The notes beneath the pieces are model-generated. The model was not told the origin of the DNA. It did no database searches and saw only the letters and a list, made by a program, of their open reading frames with translations. Position numbers and translations under genes: made by a program. Below are positions 8,408 through 15,560 of a DNA stretch of 64,000 nt, one piece after another; within the stretch, counting starts at the first letter, position 1; each line of letters starts with the position of its first letter. The DNA comes from JBBECJ01 sp963763325 (GTDB lineage: Bacteria; Chloroflexota; Chloroflexia; Thermomicrobiales; CFX8). The stretch is from the NCBI GenBank assembly GCA_963763325.1, contig CAVXOL010000011.1:186001-250000 (forward strand). Reading direction: 5' to 3'.

Positions 8408-9124
8408 CTACGAGGAAGCCGACGGCATCCGGCCGATCTCAACCTGATACTCAGCCTCGCTACCGATCCAGGTTTCGCCGTCGTCGTAGGCTTCCTTCTT
8501 CCAGATCGGGACAATCTGCTTGATCCGCTCGATCGCGAAGGCTGACGCCTGGAAGGCCGCGTCACGGTGAGCCGACGAGACGGCGATGACGACGCTTGCC
8601 TCGCCAATCGCGAGCCGGCCAGTGCGATGCTCGATCGCGATCGCCAAAAGCGGCCAACGTCCGTGCATCTCCTCGCCGATCTTTCGGAGTTGTACCTCGG
8701 CTGCTTCCGCGTATGCCTCGTAGTCGAGCCAGAGCACGCCGCGACCGCGCGCATTGTCACGGACTGTGCCGACGAACGTCACGATCGCGCCGGCACCGTC
8801 GTCTTCGACACGGGCTGTGATTGCCTGGCTATCGAGCACGTCAGCTGTTACCCGGTAGTGGTCGTGTGCGCCCCCGCTGACCGGCGGGATGAACGCGATC
8901 TCATCACCATCGGCTAGCTGTTCCTCCCGGTCGACATACTCGTGGTTGCGCATCACCATCGACGCCCGGAACAGGGGCGCGATCTCCGCGAACTCCTGCT
9001 CGACGTAGCGCATGACGTCGGCGACCCGGCTGCCATTCGCGAACGACACCTGCCGCTCCGACTCGCCGATCCGCTCGCGCATGATCGCGAAAAACCGCAA
9101 CGTAACCTGCACCTGATCGACCAA
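8408..9124 (-). CDS. Molybdopterin synthase, MoaD-MoaE fusion
   Basis: A 238-residue fusion of the two subunits of molybdopterin synthase, which inserts the dithiolene sulfurs into precursor Z during molybdenum-cofactor synthesis. Residues 1-85 are the ubiquitin-like MoaD (small) domain ending in the signature Pro-Pro-Val-Ser-Gly-Gly. Residues about 90-235 are the MoaE (large) domain with Phe-Val-Gly-Thr-Val-Arg, His-Arg-Thr-Gly and the catalytic Trp-Lys-Lys-Glu region. The MoaD diglycine normally must be a free C-terminus to carry the thiocarboxylate, so in a fusion it has to be released or work differently. Mycobacterium tuberculosis MoaX is a known cleaved example. TTG 9124 follows a GGGAG site. 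A moeA gene is encoded about 5 kb away. Confidence 0.9.
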   Translation of the reverse strand: MVDQVQVTLRFFAIMRERIGESERQVSFANGSRVADVMRYVEQEFAEIAPLFRASMVMRNHEYVDREEQLADGDEIAFIPPVSGGAHDHYRVTADVLDSQAITARVEDDGAGAIVTFVGTVRDNARGRGVLWLDYEAYAEAAEVQLRKIGEEMHGRWPLLAIAIEHRTGRLAIGEASVVIAVSSAHRDAAFQASAFAIERIKQIVPIWKKEAYDDGETWIGSEAEYQVEIGRMPSASS

Positions 9125-9149
9125 TCGTGTCTCTCCCGCTCTGCCAGAC

Positions 9150-9270
9150 GGCCCTCACCTCCAGCCTCCTCTCCCAGAATTGGGCGAGGGGAAGCGAGAT
9201 TGGAACCCAACGACTCTGATCCTACTCCTCCTCTCCCAAATCTGGGAGAGGAGGCTGGAGGTGAGGGCCG
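9150..9270. repeat. 30-bp perfect inverted repeat of the CCCTCACC...CCTCTCCC type
   Basis: Arms 9150-9179 and 9241-9270 are exact 30-base reverse complements enclosing about 60 bases. The interior has a second hairpin in which CCTCCTCTCCCA (about 9228-9239) faces its complement. The composition matches intergenic elements of similar sequence that recur in many unrelated GC-rich bacteria (recalled, not searched). It immediately follows the stop of the AIM24 gene (9271) on the minus strand and may serve as its terminator. Confidence 0.8.
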
Positions 9271-9954
9271 CTACCCTGCCTGGCTCGAAGGTAGATGCGC
9301 TGTCAGCCAGCCAATGAACGCGGGCTGGCTGCGGGTCTGCATGAAGAGGTCGCCGGGGCCGGTCAGGTCGACGACCAGGCCCTCGCCGCCGAGAATCGTT
9401 GACTTCCAGTTGCCGACACGGCGGGTGTTGAAGCCCATGTCGTGGGTGAACGCGACGACATGGCCGCTATCGACGGTGTAGCGTTCCCCCGCAGCCAGCG
9501 TAATCTTGTGGAGCGCACCGTAGCTGGCGAGGACGAGCGGCCCCGTTCCACTGCACGAAAGCATGAAGAACGAGCCGTCGCCGCCGAAGAACGAGCGCGA
9601 GCCGCCCCACTTGGTGTCAACGTTGATCCCCTGGCCGCTGGCGATGAAGCCGCCCGCCTGGACCTTGAACTCATCGTTCTGCAGATCCAGGATCAGCATG
9701 TCGCCCGGCAGCGACGACGCGACCGTCAGCTCGCCGCCACGGTCGGATGCGGTGAACGTGTTGACGAAGAACGATTCACCACCGAGTGTGCTGCGCTTGA
9801 GCGCCTTCAGAAACCCACCTTGCGAACTGGTCTTGATCTCCATGTCGCTGCTCATGCTGACCATCGCGCCCGACTCCACCGTTACCGCCTCGCGCGGCGC
9901 GAGTGTCAATCTGGCCAGCGCATAGGCTGGTGCGTAGAGAATCTCTGTCTGCAT
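9271..9954 (-). CDS. AIM24/TIGR00266 family protein
   Basis: A 227-residue protein of the AIM24 (TIGR00266) family: a glycine-rich, all-beta, tryptophan-RNA-binding-attenuator-like fold of unknown biochemical role. Family hallmarks are the early Val-Glu-Ser-Gly-Ala-Met-Val-Ser stretch, a central Leu-Gly-Gly-Glu-Ser-Phe-Phe-Val-Asn, and late repeats such as Asp-Ser-Gly-His-Val-Val-Ala-Phe and Gly-Pro-Gly-Asp-Leu-Phe-Met-Gln-Thr-Arg. ATG 9954 is chosen over ATG 9966 because GGAGAG lies five bases upstream of the former. No signal peptide or membrane helix. Bacterial homologues have been associated with membranes or stress, but no function can be assigned here. Confidence 0.88.
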   Translation of the reverse strand: MQTEILYAPAYALARLTLAPREAVTVESGAMVSMSSDMEIKTSSQGGFLKALKRSTLGGESFFVNTFTASDRGGELTVASSLPGDMLILDLQNDEFKVQAGGFIASGQGINVDTKWGGSRSFFGGDGSFFMLSCSGTGPLVLASYGALHKITLAAGERYTVDSGHVVAFTHDMGFNTRRVGNWKSTILGGEGLVVDLTGPGDLFMQTRSQPAFIGWLTAHLPSSQAG

Positions 9955-10256
9955 GCTGCTCTCCATGTGTTACGGCGTCGGAACGCACGAAATTGGCGTA
10001 CCGGCGCGATCGCGCTACTTCGGTGACGCAAGCGGTTTCACCATGTCGTCAGTTCAGGATAAAGCAGAAGCCGCCTCCGCGCACCAATTGGGCACTGTGA
10101 CACTTCGCGGCAAGCGAGTTGCGTTGAAGGTCAACGGGACCATGATGGAGTCGCCAAATCCACCGTGATGTGTCCGGCGCGATGTGAATGTATCGAATGC
10201 AGACGGGATCCAGCAACGATGACTCACACGTATCTGCAACCTGACTGGAGCCGACG

Positions 10257-10583
10257 ATGAATGCGACGGTGATGCTCGAACTTACTGATGGCTCGGTCGC
10301 CATCGTTGATAACGAGGATCTGTCACGAGTCGCCGCCTATGAATGGCATCTACCTTCCAGCGCGGCCACGCGCTATCCAGTTGGCAGCCGATGCCGTCGG
10401 AGCGACGCCTGCGAAACGGTCTTCCTCCACCGCCTTATCGCGAACGCTGGACCAGAGGACATTGTCTACCATCGGAACCATGACACGCTCGACAACCGGC
10501 GCGAAAACCTCGTCGTGATGGGCAGGCTCACGGTCCCAGCATACGTCCAACTCGAAACGTTCGAGAGCCTCCTCGCAGACTGA
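10257..10583 (+). CDS. HNH-endonuclease-like small protein
   Basis: A 108-residue protein resembling the compact HNH proteins of phage and homing-endonuclease origin. An N-terminal beta segment (Val-Asp-Asn-Glu-Asp...Tyr-Glu-Trp-His) precedes Phe-Leu-His-Arg-Leu-Ile and then the HNH core His-Asp-Thr-Leu-Asp-Asn-Arg-Arg-Glu-Asn-Leu. The usual Asp-His of the first HNH position is replaced by Tyr-His, so metal binding may be altered. ATG 10257 has a GGAG site seven bases upstream. It stops five bases before the convergent receiver gene. No intron, mobile element or phage gene is visible next to it; 302 bp separate it from the AIM24 gene, with nothing else recognisable between them. Confidence 0.6.
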   Translation: MNATVMLELTDGSVAIVDNEDLSRVAAYEWHLPSSAATRYPVGSRCRRSDACETVFLHRLIANAGPEDIVYHRNHDTLDNRRENLVVMGRLTVPAYVQLETFESLLAD

Positions 10584-10588
10584 CCCTA

Positions 10589-10987
10589 TCAGCCGGGCAG
10601 GGCTGTGGCGTACTCTCCCGATGACCTGATCCCAATCCTTGAGCGGACGACGTGGAGCACCTGATCGAGATCAAACGGCTTGCGCAGCGTCTCGTCCGCC
10701 AGCAGTTGATTGCTCAGATGCATGAGCAGGACTGAATTTGCCGACATGACAACGACTGGTATGTCCTGGGTCTTGGGATCATCTTTGAGTGCTCGCATCG
10801 CCGAGAAGCCATCCAGTAGTGGCAGCATCAGGTCCATCAGGACGAGGTCGGGCTGCTCCGCTCGCGCGATCTCGACTCCACGCTGACCATTCTCAGCTAG
10901 AAGCGTGTCATATCCCTCGTCCGACAGAAAGTCGTCGAGGAGTTCGCGGATGGGCTTCTCGTCTTCTACGATCAGCACCCGCAACAT
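10589..10987 (-). CDS. Single-domain response regulator (receiver only)
   Basis: A 132-residue CheY-like receiver with no output domain. The acidic pair (Val-Glu-Asp-Glu-Lys), phospho-acceptor aspartate (Leu-Met-Asp-Leu-Met-Leu-Pro), serine switch (Val-Met-Ser-Ala-Asn) and conserved lysine (Arg-Lys-Pro-Phe-Asp) are all present, so it should be phosphorylatable. Start ATG 10987 has a GGAGA site and begins directly with the first beta strand; an upstream in-frame start adds only seven residues. No kinase is adjacent, so it likely acts as a phosphorelay intermediate or through protein interaction, partner unknown. Confidence 0.85.
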   Translation of the reverse strand: MLRVLIVEDEKPIRELLDDFLSDEGYDTLLAENGQRGVEIARAEQPDLVLMDLMLPLLDGFSAMRALKDDPKTQDIPVVVMSANSVLLMHLSNQLLADETLRKPFDLDQVLHVVRSRIGIRSSGEYATALPG

Positions 10988-11068
10988 CGCATCTCCTACC
11001 GATGGCACACCACCCGGCCCATGGGTGTACGTACAGCAATCGTAGTCGAGCCGTGCCGGGATGTCAAA

Positions 11069-11157
11069 CGAGGGGACAGGGATTAGGGAACAGGGAACAG
11101 GAGCTAGTCCTCAAGGCGGCTAGCTCCTGTTCCCTGTTCCCTAATCCTGTCCCCTCG
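11069..11157. repeat. 38-39-bp hairpin built of GGGAACA-type heptads
   Basis: Arms 11069-11107 and 11120-11157 are reverse complements apart from one inserted base. The left arm parses as heptads (GGGGACA, GGGATTA, then GGGAACA twice). It begins immediately after the stop codon of the S9 peptidase gene on the minus strand and upstream of the receiver gene, so it is placed as a terminator of the peptidase. Confidence 0.85.
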
Positions 11158-13116
11158 TCACAGGTATCGATCGAACCAATCCATGATGTAGCGTAGTCGT
11201 TCGATGCGGTGTTTTGGCTGGCCGGTGCGTGACATGCCGTGGCTTTCGTCGGGAAAGCGGACCATCTCGACGGTCTTGCCGCGTCGTTTGAGGGCGGTGT
11301 AGAGCTGTTCGGCCTGCTCGATCGGGCAACGGTAATCGTGCTCCTGATGCTCGATCAGGAGTGGGGTCTCGATGTTATCGACGTACGTGATCGGGGAGAG
11401 TTCCCAGTAGATGTCCGGGTCCTCCCACGGCAGCGCGCCGATGGTCTGTTCGGCGGAGGCGAAGAAGATGTCGTCGGTGCCGAAGGTCGAGTACATGTTC
11501 GAGACGCAGCGCCCCGTGACAGCGGCGGCAAAGCGCTCGGTGTGGCTGATGACCCAATTGGTCATGAAGCCTCCGTACGAGCCGCCTGTGACGCCCATCC
11601 GTGTTTCATCGACGTACCCCTGGGCAATCGTCCAGTCGATGGCAGCCATCACATCCGGGAAGTCGTTCTTGCCCCAGCCTCGAAAGAGCTGTCCGGCCCA
11701 GTCGTCGCCGTAGCCGGTGCTGCCGCGTGGATTTGTGGCGAGGACGACGTAGCCGCGCGCCGCCAGCAACTGGAACTCGTGCATCATCGTCTCGCCGTAC
11801 ATGCCGAACGGTCCGCCGTGAATCTCCAGCACCAGCGGATACTTCGTTCCTTCCTCGAAGCCGATCGGCTTCATGATCCAGCCGTGGACCTTGCGGCCAT
11901 CGGCACTCTCGACCCAGAACGATTCCTGCTCCGAAATCTGGACATCGTCCAGCCAGGCGGCGTTGTGCTGCGTCAGTTGCCGCTCGTTGCGTCCATTCTC
12001 ATCGCAGGCGAAGATCTCAGGCGGTGTCGTCGCTGTGTTCGCCATGTAGACGTAGCCCCCGCCCGGAACGAGCGCGATCGCGCCGACGCGCCTCCGCCCG
12101 CTGGTGAGTTCCTGCATCTCGCCATCCGGGACCGAGACGCGGGCCAGATGGACCTGTCCCTGCTCGCTGAACACAAGCGAAATCGCCTGACCGTTGGCGT
12201 CCCAGAGCGGCGATCGGCTGGGGAAGGTCACCAGGTCGGCCGTCGCGCCGTCGCGCAGGTTGCGGTCGATGTGGTCCGTCAGCGACGCCGGAACACCACT
12301 GCCAGCCGGGACGGTGAACAGCTCGGTTCGGGCCGAGTCGCTCATTACGCGCCGCGTCCCGTAGCACGCCAGTATCGCGCCATCCGGCGACCAGGTTGGC
12401 GATGACCACTTGCCGCTGCCGTCGGTCACGCGTCGGATCGATTTGCCGGCGACCCGAACGGCGTAGATGTCGCGGTACGGCGACATCTCCCAGCCTGGCT
12501 CGCGGTTGCTGTCGAAGGCGATTTCGTGACCGGTGGGAGACCAGGCTGGGTGCTGGTGTTCGAAGCGTCCATCCGTCAACTGGCGAGCGACGCCGGTCGT
12601 CGCGTCGATGCCGAATATCTGACGGTACTTGTCGTCCAGAAAGCCTTCACCGTCGAAGCGGTAGCGCGGGGTCCGGATGACACGCACGTCAGTGTCGGAA
12701 TCGTGCTCGCCGGCACGCACTTTCGAGACAGCGGCGATCGAGCGGCCATCCGGCGACCAGACGAATTCCTCAACTCCATCCGAAAGTGATGTCAGCCTCG
12801 TTGGCTCGCCACCTGCAACGGCGATCGTCCAGATCTGCCCCTTCAGGTCATCGTCCTGCTTGCGGTCGGACGTAAATGCGATTGTCGCCCCGTCCGGCGA
12901 CCAGCGTGGCTGGCCGTCACGATGCTTGCCAGACGTCAGCCGGCGAGGCTCTCCACCAGCCAGTGGCACGAGCCAGATCGCGGCGCGGTAGCGATTTTCC
13001 TTCTCATCCAGCTCGGTAACGGTGTAAGCGACCTGCGATCCATCCGGCGACACCTGCGGGTCGCTGACGAGCCGAATGCGGAACAGGTCAGAAGCATCGA
13101 TTGGTCGTTTTGCCAT
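11158..13116 (-). CDS. S9 family peptidase (prolyl oligopeptidase/acylaminoacyl peptidase)
   Basis: A 652-residue serine peptidase of family S9, cytoplasmic by sequence because it has no signal peptide. The N-terminal ~380 residues form a WD40-like propeller with recurrent Trp-Ser-Pro-Asp-Gly blades. The C-terminal alpha/beta-hydrolase domain carries the nucleophile motif Gly-Gly-Ser-Tyr-Gly-Gly, the aspartate in Gln-Glu-His-Asp-Tyr-Arg and the histidine in Glu-Ser-His-Gly-Met. Length is typical of the acylaminoacyl-peptidase/dipeptidyl-peptidase branch. ATG 13116 follows a GGAGG site. Likely role: turnover of peptides. The exact specificity is not visible. Confidence 0.92.
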   Translation of the reverse strand: MAKRPIDASDLFRIRLVSDPQVSPDGSQVAYTVTELDEKENRYRAAIWLVPLAGGEPRRLTSGKHRDGQPRWSPDGATIAFTSDRKQDDDLKGQIWTIAVAGGEPTRLTSLSDGVEEFVWSPDGRSIAAVSKVRAGEHDSDTDVRVIRTPRYRFDGEGFLDDKYRQIFGIDATTGVARQLTDGRFEHQHPAWSPTGHEIAFDSNREPGWEMSPYRDIYAVRVAGKSIRRVTDGSGKWSSPTWSPDGAILACYGTRRVMSDSARTELFTVPAGSGVPASLTDHIDRNLRDGATADLVTFPSRSPLWDANGQAISLVFSEQGQVHLARVSVPDGEMQELTSGRRRVGAIALVPGGGYVYMANTATTPPEIFACDENGRNERQLTQHNAAWLDDVQISEQESFWVESADGRKVHGWIMKPIGFEEGTKYPLVLEIHGGPFGMYGETMMHEFQLLAARGYVVLATNPRGSTGYGDDWAGQLFRGWGKNDFPDVMAAIDWTIAQGYVDETRMGVTGGSYGGFMTNWVISHTERFAAAVTGRCVSNMYSTFGTDDIFFASAEQTIGALPWEDPDIYWELSPITYVDNIETPLLIEHQEHDYRCPIEQAEQLYTALKRRGKTVEMVRFPDESHGMSRTGQPKHRIERLRYIMDWFDRYL

Positions 13117-13198
13117 CGTACATACCTCCGTGTGTCAAGTAGTAGAGGGCCGTGTCTCCGTGCCGGCCCGCGCCGTGAGGCGCCCAGCGTCGATCACA

Positions 13199-13624
13199 CT
13201 ACATACGTCCTGGCCGAAAGAATGCTCCGATGACCCAGGAAGTGATGATCCCGGCCAGTCCAAAGGAGACGATGAGTATCAGTGCCAGCAGCCCAAAGCT
13301 CGTGCCACGGTCGATCATGGCCGTCTGGACGCGTTCGACGCGAAAGCCAGGGGCGGCGATTGCCAATCCAACGAGGATCGAGCCAAGTACGCCAGCGGCC
13401 AGCAGCGCGATCGAGCTTCGGGCGACGTCTTCGTCGTTGGCGGTCGAGATCAGGACGCCGATCAGGATCAGCCCCGGCAGCAGCCAGACATCGTTGATAT
13501 GGAATGCGGTCAGGTTCTGGAGGTCGGACGAACTGCTGATGATCAGCCCGGCGCTGGCGACAGCCGCCAGGATCGTCGACGCGATCATGCGAGCTCGGGC
13601 CGGCACGGGTGAGTACTCTCTCAT
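13199..13624 (-). CDS. Small integral membrane protein of unknown function
   Basis: A 141-residue protein with four hydrophobic segments (around residues 10-30, 40-57, 65-87 and 105-130) and a short C-terminal tail. No family is recognised. Its ATG at 13624 overlaps the stop of the preceding gene by four bases (ATGA), which implies translational coupling with the DUF-like protein and MoeA upstream; an in-frame ATG four codons earlier is also possible. It is last in that three-gene unit. Confidence 0.65.
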   Translation of the reverse strand: MREYSPVPARARMIASTILAAVASAGLIISSSSDLQNLTAFHINDVWLLPGLILIGVLISTANDEDVARSSIALLAAGVLGSILVGLAIAAPGFRVERVQTAMIDRGTSFGLLALILIVSFGLAGIITSWVIGAFFRPGRM

Positions 13625-14094
13625 GCGATGATCCATTCGTCGTCGATGCCCTCGTCGAGCTTGACCCTGAATCGGCCAGTTACCTGCCAGTCGATATCGG
13701 CATCGCCAAGCCCACGGACGTACGTGCGGTCGTCGATATTGAGGATCACCTCGAATTGTTGCGCCTCGCCGGGGCCGAGTGTGAACATGTCGGCCGTCTC
13801 CTGCGACGGCCGGGTCTCGACCTGTGCTTCACCGCCGCCGACGCGCCGGATACCCGCGTTCAGCCGTAGCTCGATCGCGCGGACTTCGACCGTGATCTCG
13901 GTTGGGTTCGTGATCGTGACGACTGTCCGGACCGGTTCGTCCGGGTTGACGTACTCGAACTCGGTCATCTCGAGCCGGATTGCGTCATATGCGTCGTAGG
14001 CCGTGACGAAGCGATTCGTCGCGCTGACAAGGTTGATGCCGAGGACGACTGCCAGGACTCCGAGAATTCCCAGCGCGATCCGAGGAACCGTCAC
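13621..14094 (-). CDS. Membrane-anchored extracytoplasmic beta-rich protein, unknown
   Basis: A 157-residue protein with one N-terminal hydrophobic segment (about residues 5-25) that is a signal anchor or uncleaved signal peptide. The remainder is beta-strand-rich, with patterns like those of extracytoplasmic immunoglobulin-like domains (Val-Val-Thr-Ile-Thr-Asn-Pro-Thr). It starts with GTG 14094, sharing GTGA with the stop of moeA, and itself overlaps the next gene by four bases, so all three are probably co-translated. No homologous family was recognised. Confidence 0.65.
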   Translation of the reverse strand: MTVPRIALGILGVLAVVLGINLVSATNRFVTAYDAYDAIRLEMTEFEYVNPDEPVRTVVTITNPTEITVEVRAIELRLNAGIRRVGGGEAQVETRPSQETADMFTLGPGEAQQFEVILNIDDRTYVRGLGDADIDWQVTGRFRVKLDEGIDDEWIIA

Positions 14095-15347
14095 GAGCGC
14101 TCCCCTGCACTCGCGGTCGGCGGCCCGATCAGGATGGCATCCAGTGTGTCCCCGGCTGCGTATGGGACATCGCGCGGCTGGACGACGAGGAAGGCGTTGG
14201 AGCCGACGAAGGACATTAGCCGCGCTGACATCTGCGCGCCGGTGTTGCGCGCTCGTAAGCGACCACCGGCGTCGGTCGTGACGACCGCCCGCTGATATTC
14301 GATCCGATCGGACGGTGCTATCTCGTGCTCGATGATAACCGGCACAGTCGGGTGCGAATCGGGCGGGGCTGACTGCATGACCTGCAAGGCCGGACGGACG
14401 AACATCTGGAAACCGACCAGACACGAGACCGGGTTGCCCGGCAGGCCGAACAGGAGCTTGTCGCCGAAGGTGGCGAAGTTCAGCGGCTTGCCGGGCTTCA
14501 TGAAGAGCTTCTGGAAATGGACGACCGCCAGCTCGCCGAGCAGCATCTTCACCAGATCGAGATCGCCCATAGAGACGCCGCCGCTCGTCAGGACGACATC
14601 CGCTGCCTCAAGCGCTTCCAGGATGCCGGCCCGTAGCAGGGCTTCATCGTCGCGGATATGGCGGTTGATGACGACCTCGGCCCCGGCTCGCCGTGCCGCG
14701 ATCTCCAGCGAGAATCGGTTCGAGTCGCGGATCTGGCCTGGTCCCGGCGTCTGGTCGGGTGCAACCAGCTCGTTGCCAGTCGAGATGACGGCGACCCGTG
14801 GGCGCCTGCCGACCAGCACCTCGGCATGGCCGAGGCTGGCCAGCAGCCCGACCTCGGCGGGGCCGAGCAGCGTGCCGGCTTCGATCAGAAGGTCACCCTC
14901 GCGCAGGTCGGCGCCCACCTCACGGATGTTATTGCCAAAACGGACATGCGGCTGGGTGATTGTCATAATGCCGTCACCCGCGGTCGTGTTCTCGACCTGG
15001 ACAACGGCGTCAGCGCCAGCGGGGACCGGCGCGCCGGTCATGATCTTTGCGGCTGTGCCGGGAACGACCGTGATGTCTGGGTCGTCGCCCGCGAATCCTG
15101 AGCCGAGGACCTTTCGCTCGGTTGCCGGGTCGTCGTGGATGACCGCGAAGCCGTCCATCGTCGCGGCCGGGAAGGGTGGTAGCGAGACATCAGCGATCAG
15201 CGGGTTGGCGAGGAATCGCTCGCCAGCCTCGGCGATCGGGACTCGTTCCGGCACGAGTGGCCGAACATTGGCGAGGACAATAGCGCGTGCCTCGTCGGGG
15301 TGCAACAGGCGGGCAAGCTGGGAGGCGCGCTGGTGAGTATCGGTCAT
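14091..15347 (-). CDS. moeA: Molybdopterin molybdotransferase MoeA
   Basis: A 418-residue MoeA (gephyrin E-domain), which inserts molybdate into adenylated molybdopterin in the cytoplasm. Recognised motifs are Met-Asp-Gly-Phe-Ala at the domain start, the Met-Thr-Gly-Ala-Pro-Val-Pro turn, Thr-Ser-Gly-Gly-Val-Ser-Met-Gly-Asp (the MPT-binding loop) and Gly-Leu-Pro-Gly-Asn-Pro-Val-Ser. ATG 15347 has a GGAGGAAA site; the frame continues upstream into DNA antisense to relA/spoT but without homology. It is first in a tightly overlapping unit with two small envelope proteins, an unusual arrangement for moeA. Together with the MoaD-MoaE fusion it indicates molybdoenzymes in this organism. Confidence 0.95.
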   Translation of the reverse strand: MTDTHQRASQLARLLHPDEARAIVLANVRPLVPERVPIAEAGERFLANPLIADVSLPPFPAATMDGFAVIHDDPATERKVLGSGFAGDDPDITVVPGTAAKIMTGAPVPAGADAVVQVENTTAGDGIMTITQPHVRFGNNIREVGADLREGDLLIEAGTLLGPAEVGLLASLGHAEVLVGRRPRVAVISTGNELVAPDQTPGPGQIRDSNRFSLEIAARRAGAEVVINRHIRDDEALLRAGILEALEAADVVLTSGGVSMGDLDLVKMLLGELAVVHFQKLFMKPGKPLNFATFGDKLLFGLPGNPVSCLVGFQMFVRPALQVMQSAPPDSHPTVPVIIEHEIAPSDRIEYQRAVVTTDAGGRLRARNTGAQMSARLMSFVGSNAFLVVQPRDVPYAAGDTLDAILIGPPTASAGERS

Positions 15348-15560
15348 CGGGTTTCCTCCGGACGATCTGCGGGGCCGGACGCAATCATAACCGCGTCGCG
15401 AGTGGTTGGACAGAAGATTGTGTCGGGCAAATCCCACGATGGATTGACGCGATCTGGCACAATAGACAGTGCTTGACCATCGTACCCAACGACGCAGTTG
15501 AGTAACCTCGCGACCCAGGGTGAATTCGCCCGAGGGACCACTCAGGCAACGGTACGGGCT

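Noticed and set aside
9967..10256. Small plus-strand frames ahead of the HNH-like gene
   Set aside because: They overlap the AIM24 gene or have no ribosome binding site and no recognisable sequence.
11239..12405. 388-codon open frame opposite the S9 peptidase
   Set aside because: Antisense shadow; the peptidase frame carries all conserved motifs.
14332..15336. 334-codon open frame opposite moeA
   Set aside because: Antisense shadow rich in Ser and Arg; no domain.
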